Shown: one piece after another, positions 15,426 to 23,927 of the stretch
Position numbering within the stretch: position 1 is the stretch's first letter
How the letters are laid out: every line of letters starts with the position of its first letter
Source: an uncultured Actinomycetes bacterium
GTDB taxonomy: Bacteria > Actinomycetota > Actinomycetes > Mycobacteriales > Mycobacteriaceae
Reading direction: 5' to 3'
Length of the DNA stretch: 38,061 bases
NCBI GenBank assembly: GCA_903877095.1
Contig: CAIRCP010000193.1
Coordinates: 1 to 38,061, forward strand
The notes under the pieces: model-generated
The model's input: only the letters and a program-made list of their open reading frames with translations
Database searches by the model: none
What the model was told of the DNA's origin: nothing
Made by a program: the position numbers and the translations under genes

Positions 15426-17309
15426 TCAATTCGCTCCGCGGAGGATCGCTCGAAGCGCGTCGAGCACGGCGGGATCCTCGATGGTCGACGGCACCGGTTC
15501 GTCGCGACCGTCGGCGATACCGCGCATCGTCTTGCGCAGGATCTTCCCCGACCGGGTCTTGGGCAGCGCCGCGACGATGTCGACGACGTTGAGGCAGGCC
15601 ACCGCACCGATCGAATGGCGCACCGCGGCAACGAGTTCGCGCTCCAGGCCGTCGGATCGGGCACCGGCCTTGAGCACTACCAAACCGCGCGGCACCTGTC
15701 CCTTGATCTCGTCGGTCACCCCGATCACCGCACACTCGGCGACGGACGGATGCGCGGCGAGCACGGCCTCGATCGCTCCGGTGGACAACCGGTGCCCGGC
15801 GATGTTGATGACGTCGTCGATCCGGCCCATCACGTACAGGTACCCGTCGGCGTCGAGGTAGCCGCCGTCCCCGGTCAGGTAGTAGCCCGGATGCTCACAC
15901 AGATACGACGCCTCGAACCGCGCGTCGTCCTCCCACAGGGTGGGCAACGTGCCGGGCGGTAACGGCAGCCGGATGCAGATGGCACCCTCCTCGCCGCGCT
16001 CGCAGCCCGACCCGTCCGGGTGCAGGATCTGCACGTCGTAGCCCGGCATCGGCACCGTGGGCGAGCCAGCCTTGAGTGGAAGCTGCTGCAAACCAACGGG
16101 ATTGGCGGCAATCGCCCAGCCGGTCTCGGTCTGCCACCAGTGGTCGATCACCGGGATGCCGAGCACCTCCGACGCCCACTCGTAGGTGTCGGGGTCCAGT
16201 CGCTCGCCGGCCTGGAACAGATGACGCAGCGACGACAGGTCATAGCGGCCGATGTGCGAGCCCTCCGGATCCTCCTTACGGATCGCGCGCAGCGCGGTCG
16301 GCGCCGAGAACAGCACCTTCACCCCGTACTCCGACACAACCCGCCAGAACGCGCCGGGATCCGGGGTCCCGATCGGCTTGCCCTCGTAGAGCACCGTCGT
16401 CGCGCCGGCCAACAGCGGCCCGTAGACGATGTAGGAATGTCCCACCACCCAGCCGACATCCGAAGCGGCCCAAAATACTTCGCCCGGCCCGACGCCATAG
16501 ATGTTGCGCATGCTCCACGTCAGCGCCACCGCGTGGCCGCCGTTGTCGCGCACGATGCCCTTAGGCTTTCCGGTGGTACCGGAGGTGTAGAGCACATACA
16601 GCGGATCGGTCGCGGCCACCGGCACCGGGTCGACGGGGTCGGCGGTGGCCATCACGTCGGCCCAGTCGTGATCTCGGCGGGGGATCAAATCGCAACGGAG
16701 GCGGTCGCGTTGGACGATCACGCAGGCCCGCGGCTGGTGGGTGCTGCGGGTCAGGGCATGGTCGAGCATCGGTTTGTACTCGATGACGCGGGTGGGCTCG
16801 ATGCCGCACGAGGCCGACACGATGACCACGGGCTGCGCATCGTCGATCCGGGTGGCCAATTCGTGGCTGGCGAACCCGCCGAACACCACCGAGTGCACCG
16901 CACCGATCCGGGCGCACGCCAGCATCGCGATGACGGCTTCGGGAATCATCGGCATGTACAGCACCACCCGGTCGCCCTTGTCGACGCCCAGTGAGCGCAG
17001 CACACCCGCGAAACGTGCTGTGCTGTTGAGTAATTCGCTATAGGTGTAGACCTGCTTGGTGCCGGTGACGGGTGAGTCGTAGATCAGGGCGGCCTGATCG
17101 CCGCGGTCCTCGATGTGGCGGTCCAGTGCGTTGGCACAGGTGTTCAACTCGGCGTCGGGAAACCACCGGTAGAACGGCGGGTTGTCGTCGTCGAGGATGC
17201 GCCGCGGCGCTGTGGTCCACGACACCGCTTTCGCCGCCTCGGACCAGAACGCGGCCGGGTCGTCGAGGCTGGCGGTGAGAATCTCCCGAAAGTCGTCCAC
17301 GGCTAGCAC
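15426..17309 (-). CDS. prpE: Propionyl/acetyl-CoA synthetase (PrpE-like)
   Basis: A 627-residue AMP-forming short-chain acyl-CoA synthetase. Motifs in order: the N-terminal ACAS domain (FYRWFPDAELNTCANALDRH), the P-loop YTSGTTGKPKGIVRDNGGHA, the WWQTETGW adenylate motif, the hinge GYLYVMGRIDDVINIAGHRL and the C-terminal TRSGKILRKTMRG with K589, the site regulated by acetylation in this family. The form GIVRDNGGHAVAL is more typical of PrpE than of Acs, so propionate is the better guess. The start could be GTG 17309 or GTG 17300; neither has a strong RBS. The upstream LLM gene ends 9 bp away, so they are likely coupled. Confidence 0.9.
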   Translation of the reverse strand: MLAVDDFREILTASLDDPAAFWSEAAKAVSWTTAPRRILDDDNPPFYRWFPDAELNTCANALDRHIEDRGDQAALIYDSPVTGTKQVYTYSELLNSTARFAGVLRSLGVDKGDRVVLYMPMIPEAVIAMLACARIGAVHSVVFGGFASHELATRIDDAQPVVIVSASCGIEPTRVIEYKPMLDHALTRSTHQPRACVIVQRDRLRCDLIPRRDHDWADVMATADPVDPVPVAATDPLYVLYTSGTTGKPKGIVRDNGGHAVALTWSMRNIYGVGPGEVFWAASDVGWVVGHSYIVYGPLLAGATTVLYEGKPIGTPDPGAFWRVVSEYGVKVLFSAPTALRAIRKEDPEGSHIGRYDLSSLRHLFQAGERLDPDTYEWASEVLGIPVIDHWWQTETGWAIAANPVGLQQLPLKAGSPTVPMPGYDVQILHPDGSGCERGEEGAICIRLPLPPGTLPTLWEDDARFEASYLCEHPGYYLTGDGGYLDADGYLYVMGRIDDVINIAGHRLSTGAIEAVLAAHPSVAECAVIGVTDEIKGQVPRGLVVLKAGARSDGLERELVAAVRHSIGAVACLNVVDIVAALPKTRSGKILRKTMRGIADGRDEPVPSTIEDPAVLDALRAILRGAN

Positions 17310-17318
17310 CGTAACGGG

Positions 17319-18191
17319 TTAAGCGTTCACCTTCCCGATGACGTTCTCGGCGAACATCTCCAGATTGCGGATCTTGTTGTCGAGTGGCTCGGTGTCCGGA
17401 CCCATGACGTAGGGCAGCCGGAAGCCGACGATCACATCGGTGACGCCTTTGTCCTCAAGCCGTTTGATGCCGTCGGGGGTGTAGGCGTCCAGCGAGATGA
17501 CGTGGATCTGGAAGTCCCTGTCCGCCGTGCCTTCCTCTTCGCGATAACGGTTCAGCTTGGCCAGCAGATCATCGAGGTCCTCGGTGCCGCCGCCGTGCAT
17601 CCACCCGTCGTTGCGGGCCGCCCGGCGCAGCGCGGCGTCGGCGTGCCCCCCGATCAGAATGGGGATCGGCTGGGTGGGGGCGGGCGTCATCTTGATCTTC
17701 GGGATGTCGTAGAACTCGCCGTGGTATTCGAAGTAGTCCCCGGTCGTCAGTCCGCGGATGATGTCGATGCACTCGTCCATCCGCTTGCCGCGCTTGGCGA
17801 ACGGCACGCCCATGATCTCGTAGTCCTCCGGCCACGGGCTGGTGCCCACGCCGAGGCCCACCCGGTTGCCGATGAGGGCCACCAGCGAGCCGGCCTGCTT
17901 GGCGACCAGGGCCGGCGGGCGGATCGGCAGCTTCAGCACGAAGAAGTTGAAGTGCAGAGTGGTGGTCGCCGCTCCCAGCGCCGCGGTGACGATGAAGGTC
18001 TCGATGAAAGCCTTGCCGTCCAAGAACTCCCGGTTCCCGTCCGGGGTGTACGGGTACTTCGCGTCGGATTCGAAGGGGTAGGCGATGCTGTCCGGGATTG
18101 TCATCGCGTGATAGCCGGCGGCCTCGGCGGACTTGGCCAACGGTATGTAGTAGCTCGGGTCGGTCATCGCCTCGGCGTAGGTGAATCGCAC
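17319..18191 (-). CDS. LLM-class F420-dependent oxidoreductase (Rv0940c-like)
   Basis: A 290-residue luciferase-like TIM barrel. It shows YHAMTIPDSIAYPFESDAKY, the conserved NRVGLGVGTSPWPEDYEIMG region and PIPILIGGHADAALRRAARN near the C-terminal cofactor-binding part. In mycobacteria such proteins mostly use deazaflavin F420 to reduce or oxidise specific substrates; the substrate here is unknown. Length and map position agree with Rv0940c. It is the first gene of the leftward run LLM, prpE, DUF2252, amidohydrolase. The start is GTG 18191. Confidence 0.88.
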   Translation of the reverse strand: MRFTYAEAMTDPSYYIPLAKSAEAAGYHAMTIPDSIAYPFESDAKYPYTPDGNREFLDGKAFIETFIVTAALGAATTTLHFNFFVLKLPIRPPALVAKQAGSLVALIGNRVGLGVGTSPWPEDYEIMGVPFAKRGKRMDECIDIIRGLTTGDYFEYHGEFYDIPKIKMTPAPTQPIPILIGGHADAALRRAARNDGWMHGGGTEDLDDLLAKLNRYREEEGTADRDFQIHVISLDAYTPDGIKRLEDKGVTDVIVGFRLPYVMGPDTEPLDNKIRNLEMFAENVIGKVNA

Positions 18192-18275
18192 AAGGCCGAT
18201 CCTCTCACCGACCCTGCGCGCAGATCGCCGTTCGGCTAACTGATCCAGCGCTCTACGCAGAGTCGACGCAAACGG

Positions 18276-18761
18276 TTACTTGTCGGCCGATGCGCCTTCC
18301 GGCGTCAGAGCGTCACCCCACACCGACTCCGCACCCGAGTGTCCGATCCGGAACACCTGGACCGTCGTCGCGACACTGGCCAGCAACACGAAAACGGTGA
18401 TGGCCCCGGACAAGGCGGTGGAAAGCGGCTTTTCGCGGTGCGCCCGCAGGTGGACTACTACCAGCAGGACGGCGGCAACGAGCAGTGCGAGCGCGAAATA
18501 GAGCATGGTGTCGCCTAACTCGGCGTGTTTCTCCACCAACTCCGATTCCTCGATGTTGTGCTCAAGCCATTCGCCGGCCTCCGTGGCCAGCGGCGTCAGC
18601 CCCGTAACGACGACGGCCAGTGCCAGCACCAGCCACACCAGACGCTGACGGGCCGCCGGCCAGACCGCGCACAGAATCGCCAGAAACGCGGTGAGTGGAG
18701 CCAGCACCACGATGAAATGCACCAGCATCGGGTGGATGGGCAGGCCTTGGAAGGTCGACAT
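18276..18761 (-). CDS. DUF2231 four-helix membrane protein
   Basis: A 161-residue integral membrane protein of the DUF2231 family, starting MSTFQGLPIHPMLVHFIVVL with the characteristic early HPMLVHF motif. Four hydrophobic helices follow, with a short acidic loop (WLEHNIEESELVEKHAELGD). Function is unknown; relatives sit near redox and metal genes. The gene is divergent from the metal ATPase with 83 bp between starts, so a shared regulatory region is possible. The DxPIHP-type His residues could bind a metal or haem, which is speculation. Confidence 0.82.
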   Translation of the reverse strand: MSTFQGLPIHPMLVHFIVVLAPLTAFLAILCAVWPAARQRLVWLVLALAVVVTGLTPLATEAGEWLEHNIEESELVEKHAELGDTMLYFALALLVAAVLLVVVHLRAHREKPLSTALSGAITVFVLLASVATTVQVFRIGHSGAESVWGDALTPEGASADK

Positions 18762-18844
18762 CCGGCGAATACTACAAGTGCGGGCTGTGAGCCCGCGCGG
18801 TACTGGCGAGTACTGACAGCACGCCCTGTCAGACTGGGGAAATC

Positions 18845-21187
18845 ATGGCGTATCTGCGTTGGCTGCTGTTGGGTGTCACGGTGGCCGCGTGCGCGGCCGG
18901 CGGTGCGGCCTGGCTGGCCGGATCGCCGTCGATCGCCGACGGGTTTTGGATCGCCGCCACGGTGGCCGCGATCGTTCCGGCGACCTGGTGGGTGATCTCG
19001 GGATTGCGGGCCGGGCGGTTCGGCGTCGATATTCTCGCCGTCATATCGCTGGCGGGCTCGCTCGCCGTGGGCGAGTACCTGGCCGGCGCGCTGATCGCGG
19101 TAATGCTCGCGACCGGCCAGGCCCTCGACGCCGCCGCTGAACGCCGGGCCACCAAAGACCTTCGCGCGCTGCTGGACCGGGTGCCGCGCACCGTGCGTCG
19201 CCGCACCGCCGACGGCGTCGAGGTGATCGATCTCGACGCCGTCACCGTCGACGACGTCGTGGTGGTCGGGCCGGGGGAGGTGCTGCCGGTCGACGGGGTG
19301 GTGGTGTCGGAGACCGCGGTGATCGACGACTCGGCACTGACCGGTGAACCGCTTCAGGTGACCTACGACCGGGGCCAGGCGGTGCGCAGCGGCAGCGTCA
19401 ACGCCGGCGCCGGCGTGGAGATCCGGGCGACTGCGACCGCGGCCGACAGCACCTACGCCGGGATCGTCCGGCTGGCCAAACAGGCGGCCGCTGAGTCCGC
19501 CCCAGTGGTCCGGCTCGCCGACCGGGTGGCCGCCTGGTTCGTCCCGCTGGCCCTGGCCATCGCCGGACTGGCCTGGCTGTTCAGCGGGTCGGCCACCCGC
19601 GCGGTGGCCGTGCTGGTCGTCGCGACGCCGTGCCCGCTGCTGTTGGCCGCGCCGGTGGCGATCGTGTCCGGGCTGTCCAAGGCCTCCCGCATCGGGGTAC
19701 TGGTCCGCGGTGGCGGTCCGCTGGAAACCCTCGGCCGCGCAACCACGTTGGTGCTCGATAAGACGGGGACCCTGACCTCCGGGCGGCCCCGCGGCACCGA
19801 CATCGTCACCGCGCCGGGCTGGACCGTCGACCAGGTCCTCGGCCTGGCAGCCTCGGCGGACCAGTTGTCCCCGCACGTGCTGGCCTCGGCCATCGTCGAG
19901 GAGGCACGGCTGCGCGGCCTGACCCTGAGCATGCCGTCGGATGCGCAGGAGGAGGCCGGCGCCGGCGTCTCGGCGCTGGTCGACGGACGACGGGTGCACG
20001 TCGGCAATCTGGATATTGGATTGTCCGACTCCTCCTCGTCGCTGCGCTCCGCATCGTCGTCGGACCGTGGCGAGGCGGCCGATTGGACGGCATCGGTGCT
20101 GTCCCGGGCCGCCATGGACGGCGCTGTGGTGGCCTGGGTGCGGGTCGACGGCGCCATGGTCGGCGCCATCATGCTGGCCGATCCGCTGCGGCCCGACGCG
20201 CCCCGGACCATTCGCCGGCTGCGGGCGGCCGGCATCACCCGGGTGGTGATGCTCACCGGTGACCGACCGGCCCCGGCCCAGCAGATCGGCACCGTCCTGG
20301 GTCTTGACGAGGTCGCCGCCCAGCAGACCCCCGAGGACAAGGTGGCCCGGGTGCGGGCCGAGTGTGAACGCGCCGTCACCGCGATGGTCGGCGACGGGGT
20401 GAACGACGCCCCCGCGCTGGCCGCCGCCGACGTCGGGATCGCGATGGGGGCGCGGGGTTCCACCGCCAGTTCGGAGGCCGCCGACATCGTGCTGACCGCC
20501 GACCGGCTCGACCGGCTGGCCGGCGCCATGCTGATCGCCCGGCGGTCGCGGCGCATCGCCCTGCAGAGCGCGGGTGCCGGCATGGGATTGTCGTTGGTGG
20601 CCATGGGATTTGCCGCGGTCGGCTGGCTGGCGCCCGCGGTCGGCGCGCTGCTGCAGGAGGCCATCGACCTCGCGGTGATCCTGAACTCGTTGCGGGCCCT
20701 GCGCACCGCCCGCGGCGCCACCACGCACCTGAGCCCCCACGCCGAGGAGTTGGTGCGACGCTTCTCTGCCGAGCACGATCGCATGCGCGACGACCTGTCG
20801 GTCCTGCGCGACGCCGCCCAGCAGATCAGCGCCGGCGACTCCGACGCCGCCCTGGTGACGTTGCGCGCCGCCGACGGTTTCCTGCAGCACACCCTGCTGC
20901 CGCACGAGGACGCCGAGGACAGCGCGCTCTACCCGGCGCTGGCCCGCCCATTGGGCAGCGCCGAGGCGACCGCCACCATGAGCCGGATGCACGCCGAGAT
21001 CCACCGATTGTCCCAGCGCCTGCACAGCCACCGGGAGATCGCCGAGACGGCCGGTACGGTTACCCCCGAGCAGTCCGATGATCTGCTCGCCTGTCTCTAC
21101 GGCCTGCATGCGCTGTTGTGCCTGCATTTCGTCCAGGAAGAGGAGAACTTCTTCGTGCTGGCCCCGGCCGTCGGCCCCGAGCGTTGA
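18845..21187 (+). CDS. P1B-5-type metal ATPase with C-terminal hemerythrin domain
   Basis: A 780-residue metal-transporting P-type ATPase without an N-terminal HMA domain. The helix metal motif is TPCP (T261-C263) instead of CPC. The actuator loop has SALTGEP, the phosphorylation motif is DKTGTLTSG with D305, and the hinge is MVGDGVNDAPALAAADVGIA. After the last membrane helices (about 625) a hemerythrin domain follows with ligand-like HAEELVRRFSAEHDRM, QHTLLPHEDAED, RMHAEIHRL and CLHFVQEEENFF. This architecture is described for P1B-5 ATPases (Acidothermus, Sinorhizobium Nia), linked to Fe/Ni efflux. A Ser-rich insertion (about 395-412) interrupts the nucleotide domain. The MFS gene overlaps its stop. 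Confidence 0.92.
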   Translation: MAYLRWLLLGVTVAACAAGGAAWLAGSPSIADGFWIAATVAAIVPATWWVISGLRAGRFGVDILAVISLAGSLAVGEYLAGALIAVMLATGQALDAAAERRATKDLRALLDRVPRTVRRRTADGVEVIDLDAVTVDDVVVVGPGEVLPVDGVVVSETAVIDDSALTGEPLQVTYDRGQAVRSGSVNAGAGVEIRATATAADSTYAGIVRLAKQAAAESAPVVRLADRVAAWFVPLALAIAGLAWLFSGSATRAVAVLVVATPCPLLLAAPVAIVSGLSKASRIGVLVRGGGPLETLGRATTLVLDKTGTLTSGRPRGTDIVTAPGWTVDQVLGLAASADQLSPHVLASAIVEEARLRGLTLSMPSDAQEEAGAGVSALVDGRRVHVGNLDIGLSDSSSSLRSASSSDRGEAADWTASVLSRAAMDGAVVAWVRVDGAMVGAIMLADPLRPDAPRTIRRLRAAGITRVVMLTGDRPAPAQQIGTVLGLDEVAAQQTPEDKVARVRAECERAVTAMVGDGVNDAPALAAADVGIAMGARGSTASSEAADIVLTADRLDRLAGAMLIARRSRRIALQSAGAGMGLSLVAMGFAAVGWLAPAVGALLQEAIDLAVILNSLRALRTARGATTHLSPHAEELVRRFSAEHDRMRDDLSVLRDAAQQISAGDSDAALVTLRAADGFLQHTLLPHEDAEDSALYPALARPLGSAEATATMSRMHAEIHRLSQRLHSHREIAETAGTVTPEQSDDLLACLYGLHALLCLHFVQEEENFFVLAPAVGPER

Positions 21188-22368
21188 ACCCTGCACCGGT
21201 GAGCCGCACCTGGTTGACCCGCAACGTGCGGGTGCTTTCGGCGGTGTCCTTTCTGCAGGACGCCGCCAGCGAACTGCTCTATCCGCTGCTGCCCATCTAC
21301 CTCACCGTGGTGCTCGGTGCGCCGCCGTCGGTGGTCGGCGCCATCGAGGGGGCGGCCGAAGGTGCTGCCTCGATCACCAAGCTCGCCGTCGGCCCGGTGG
21401 GTGACCGGTTCGGCAAGCGTCCGCTGATCGCAACCGGCTATGGCATGGCCGCGCTGGGCAAGATCATCGTGGCCTTCGCCGTGGTCTGGCCCGGCGTGCT
21501 GGCCGGGCGGGTGGTCGACCGGCTGGGCAAGGGGATTCGCGGTGCACCGCGGGATGCTCTGCTCGTCGACGGTATCGAACCCGGTTCGCGCGGAAAGGTT
21601 TTCGGCTTCCACCGCACCATGGACACCCTCGGCGCGGTCGTCGGCCCGCTCATCGGCCTGGCGGGTTACCAACTGCTCGATCACCAGATCAAGCCGCTGC
21701 TGTTCGTCGCAATCGTCCCGGCGGTGCTGTCGGTCCTGCTGATCGGTCTGGTCCACGAGAAGCGGCGGGTCGAGCCGCGTGCCCCGCGCCAGCCGCTATG
21801 GGCCGGGATGCGCGATCTGCCGCGGCGGTTCTGGCGGGTCACCGCGGTGGTCGTCGGCTTCGGTCTGGTCAACTTCCCCGACGCGCTGTTGCTGTTGCGG
21901 CTCAACGAGATCGGCTTCAGCGTCGTTGCGGTGATCCTGGCCTACGTCACCTACAACGTGGTGTACGCAGTGGCCAGCTTCCCGGCCGGGGTGTTGTCGG
22001 ACAAGCTGCCCCGCTACGCCGTGTTCGGCTTCGGATTGGTGTTCTTCGCGATCGGCTACCTCGGGCTGGGGCTGACCACCAACCACGCGGCGGCGTGGGT
22101 GCTCATCGGCGTCTACGGGCTGTTCACCGCCTGCACCGACGGGGTCGGCAAGGCCTGGGCGTCATCGCTGGCCGGCGCCGACGTTCAAGCGACCGCGCAG
22201 GGGGTGTTCCAGGGCGGCAGCGGTCTGGCCATCCTCATCGCCGGGGTGTGGGCCGGTCTGCTCTGGGGCGCCGACGGCCGGCTGCCGCTGCTGATCTCCG
22301 GGGCGGTCGGCGCGTGTTTCGCGGCGGCACTGCTGGGGCGCTGGGCGCTTCGCGCTGTTCGGGCGTAG
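21184..22368 (+). CDS. MFS transporter
   Basis: A 394-residue major facilitator with about twelve membrane segments. The loop 2-3 motif is GPVGDRFGKRPLIATGY, and GRVVDRLGKGIRGAPRDALL is characteristic of a metal/drug-efflux-like MFS subgroup often found beside P-type ATPases. TTG 21184 overlaps the ATPase stop (TTGA); GTG 21199 is an alternative. Co-transcription with the ATPase suggests a joint role in metal handling, but the substrate is unknown. The last seven codons (ALRAVRA) and the TAG stop lie in the first copy of a 25-bp tandem repeat that continues downstream. Confidence 0.87.
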   Translation: MNPAPVSRTWLTRNVRVLSAVSFLQDAASELLYPLLPIYLTVVLGAPPSVVGAIEGAAEGAASITKLAVGPVGDRFGKRPLIATGYGMAALGKIIVAFAVVWPGVLAGRVVDRLGKGIRGAPRDALLVDGIEPGSRGKVFGFHRTMDTLGAVVGPLIGLAGYQLLDHQIKPLLFVAIVPAVLSVLLIGLVHEKRRVEPRAPRQPLWAGMRDLPRRFWRVTAVVVGFGLVNFPDALLLLRLNEIGFSVVAVILAYVTYNVVYAVASFPAGVLSDKLPRYAVFGFGLVFFAIGYLGLGLTTNHAAAWVLIGVYGLFTACTDGVGKAWASSLAGADVQATAQGVFQGGSGLAILIAGVWAGLLWGADGRLPLLISGAVGACFAAALLGRWALRAVRA

Positions 22369-22443
22369 TGCGCTTCGCGCTGTTCGGGCGTAGTGCGCTT
22401 CGCGCTGTTCGGGCGTAGTGCGCTTCGCGCCGTTCGGGCGTAG
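22345..22443. repeat. 25-bp tandem repeat, four copies, spanning the MFS stop
   Basis: Copies begin at 22345, 22370, 22395 and 22420. Each contains GCGCTTCGCGCTGTTCGGGC followed by GTAG; the fourth has one substitution (C at 22431). The first copy is the 3' end of the MFS gene including its TAG. The period is not a multiple of three, so the copies do not extend the reading frame. The array ends eight bases before the convergent gene. GCGC-TTC-GCGC in each copy can form a small hairpin. Confidence 0.95.
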
Positions 22444-22450
22444 ATCCGGC

Positions 22451-22630
22451 CTAAATGTCCACGGCGCTGTTCGGCTTATGCTCCCGGCAGTACGCGCCCT
22501 CAGTCTTGACTGCCCACCCGTGGTCGATGACCAACTCGATGGAGCCGATGCGGCCGGCGGACGGCACGGTGACCTCCTCCGCGCATGTGACGCAGACAAA
22601 AGTTGTGTCCTGCTCCTGGCTCACGGTCAT
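22451..22630 (-). CDS. Small zinc-ribbon-like protein
   Basis: A 59-residue protein starting MTVSQEQDTTFVCVTCAEEV and ending in YCREHKPNSAVDI. The CVTC pair and the late CREH give a C-x2-C...C-x2-H pattern that could bind one zinc ion. ATG 22630 follows AGGAAAGGGG, which favours it over the longer ORF beginning at 22747. That longer frame has a Pro/Arg-rich leader and would overlap the cobF start. No family is recognised. It is divergent from cobF and convergent with the MFS gene. Confidence 0.65.
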   Translation of the reverse strand: MTVSQEQDTTFVCVTCAEEVTVPSAGRIGSIELVIDHGWAVKTEGAYCREHKPNSAVDI

Positions 22631-22732
22631 CCCCTTTCCTGGCGCCGGGGATCGTCCCGGCGTGCGGTAGAAGGGAGTATCCGCTGTGCGCGACGTCGGC
22701 CGGGGCTGTTTTGGATGGTTAGGCTGTCGGGC

Positions 22733-23515
22733 GTGCGCACGATCCACGTCATCGGCATCGGCGCAGGCGACCCCGATTACGTCACCGCCCAGGCGGTCCG
22801 GGCACTCAATGACACCCAGGTATTCTTCGCGATGGACAAAGGCGAGGCCAAAAGCGACCTGGTGGCCCTGCGCCGCGAGGTCTGCCGTCGCTTCATCGCC
22901 GAACCCGGCTACCGCTTCGTCGAGCTACCCGACCCGTCCCGCGCCGCGGTGCCAAATCCCCCGGTCGCTTCGCTCCTGCCCGCGGGCGGGGATTACGGGC
23001 GGGCCGTCGCCGACTGGCACGCCGCGCGAGAGCGATTGTGGGCCAACGCGATTGAGACCGAGCTGGGTCCCGACGGGGTCGGTGCGTTCCTGGCCTGGGG
23101 AGATCCGTCGCTGTATGACAGCACCCTGCGCATCCTCGACGAGGTGGCCCGTCACGTCGACCTGCGCTACGACGTCATCCCCGGCATCACCGCCGTGCAG
23201 GCGCTGACGGCGCGGCACCGAATCCCCCTCAACGACATCGGCGAACCGGTGCTCATCACCACCGGCCGAAAACTGCGGGGCGCGCTGGCCGCCGGGGTTC
23301 TGTCCGGTTCGGCCGTGGTGATGCTCGATGGTGACTGCGCCTTTCTGGGTTGCCCTGCGCAGACCCGGATCTGGTGGGGCGCCTACCTCGGCACGCCCGA
23401 CGAGATTCTGATGGCCGGAACCGTCGGTGAGGTGGGCGAGCAGATCGCCGCGGTGCGCGCCGACGCCCGCACCCGACATGGCTGGATCATGGACACCTAT
23501 CTACTGCGCGCGTGA
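22733..23515 (+). CDS. cobF: Precorrin-6A synthase (deacetylating) CobF
   Basis: A 260-residue S-adenosylmethionine-dependent C1 methyltransferase of aerobic cobalamin synthesis, converting precorrin-5 to precorrin-6A with loss of acetate. It begins MRTIHVIGIGAGDPDYVTAQ (GIGAGDPDY is the family N-terminal motif) and contains AFLAWGDPSLYDSTLRILDE, VIPGITAVQALTARHRIPLN and the CobF-specific GCPAQTRIWWGAYLG. GTG 22733 is preferred because it gives this N-terminus; ATG 22715 adds six residues. Residues around 76-84 (PPVASLLPAG) coincide with a GC-rich dispersed repeat. From memory, cobF was lost from the M. tuberculosis complex at this locus; here it is complete. Confidence 0.92.
   Translation: MRTIHVIGIGAGDPDYVTAQAVRALNDTQVFFAMDKGEAKSDLVALRREVCRRFIAEPGYRFVELPDPSRAAVPNPPVASLLPAGGDYGRAVADWHAARERLWANAIETELGPDGVGAFLAWGDPSLYDSTLRILDEVARHVDLRYDVIPGITAVQALTARHRIPLNDIGEPVLITTGRKLRGALAAGVLSGSAVVMLDGDCAFLGCPAQTRIWWGAYLGTPDEILMAGTVGEVGEQIAAVRADARTRHGWIMDTYLLRA
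22958..22984 (+). repeat. Dispersed GC-rich repeat inside cobF
   Basis: The plus strand reads GGTCGCTTCGCTCCTGCCCG (22963-22982), one base different from the rskA copy over 20 nt, and runs into the 10-bp palindrome GCCCGCGGGC. It encodes CobF residues near PPVASLLPAG, outside the recognisable methyltransferase motifs. Confidence 0.5.
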
Positions 23516-23516
23516 C

Positions 23517-23924
23517 ATGATCGGCGCCATGGGTTTCCTCTTGCGCGCGTCCTTCACCGCTCTCGCCCTGTGGGTGGTCACGCTCATCGTGCCGGGCATC
23601 AGCTTCGTCGGTGGCACGACGACACTGCAGAAGGTCGGCATCATCTTCGTCGTCGCGGTCATCTTCGGCCTGGTGAACGCGTTCATCAAGCCGATCGTCC
23701 AAGTGCTTTCGATTCCGCTGTACATCCTCACGCTGGGCCTCTTCCATGTCGTGATCAACGCCCTGATGCTGTGGATTACCTCGTGGATCACCGACCACAC
23801 CACCCACTGGGGTCTGCACATCGACAAGTTCTGGTGGACCGCCATCTGGGCTGCCCTCCTGCTGTCGCTGGTCGGCTGGGTGCTGTCGGTGCCGTTCCGA
23901 AGCGCCGAACGCACCCTCGGCTGA
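23517..23924 (+). CDS. Four-TM phage-holin-superfamily-IV membrane protein
   Basis: A 135-residue protein with four hydrophobic segments, belonging to the Phage_holin_4_2/DUF family widespread in bacterial chromosomes. It shows LVNAFIKPIVQVLSIPLYIL and LGLFHVVINALMLWITSWIT, the conserved core of the family. ATG 23517 is one base after the cobF stop and the glycosylase gene starts three bases after its own stop. The family name comes from sequence similarity to holins; no lytic role is implied, and no phage genes are nearby. ATG 23529 is an alternative start. Confidence 0.85.
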   Translation: MIGAMGFLLRASFTALALWVVTLIVPGISFVGGTTTLQKVGIIFVVAVIFGLVNAFIKPIVQVLSIPLYILTLGLFHVVINALMLWITSWITDHTTHWGLHIDKFWWTAIWAALLLSLVGWVLSVPFRSAERTLG

Positions 23925-23927
23925 CGC

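Noticed and set aside
17308-17322. AAC-GG-GTT sequence near the prpE start as a second KstR box
   Set aside because: The outer T and A of TnnAACnnGTTnnA are both missing and it overlaps the stop codon of the LLM gene; likely chance.
18596-21196. Very long minus-strand ORF of 866 residues opposite the metal ATPase
   Set aside because: Composition is typical of an antisense shadow in GC-rich DNA (Gln/His/Arg/Gly-rich, no domains), and the plus strand encodes a clear ATPase.
23517-23924. Prophage lysis gene (holin)
   Set aside because: It belongs to a chromosomal four-helix family only named after holins; no endolysin or other phage genes are nearby and it is coupled to cobF and fpg.
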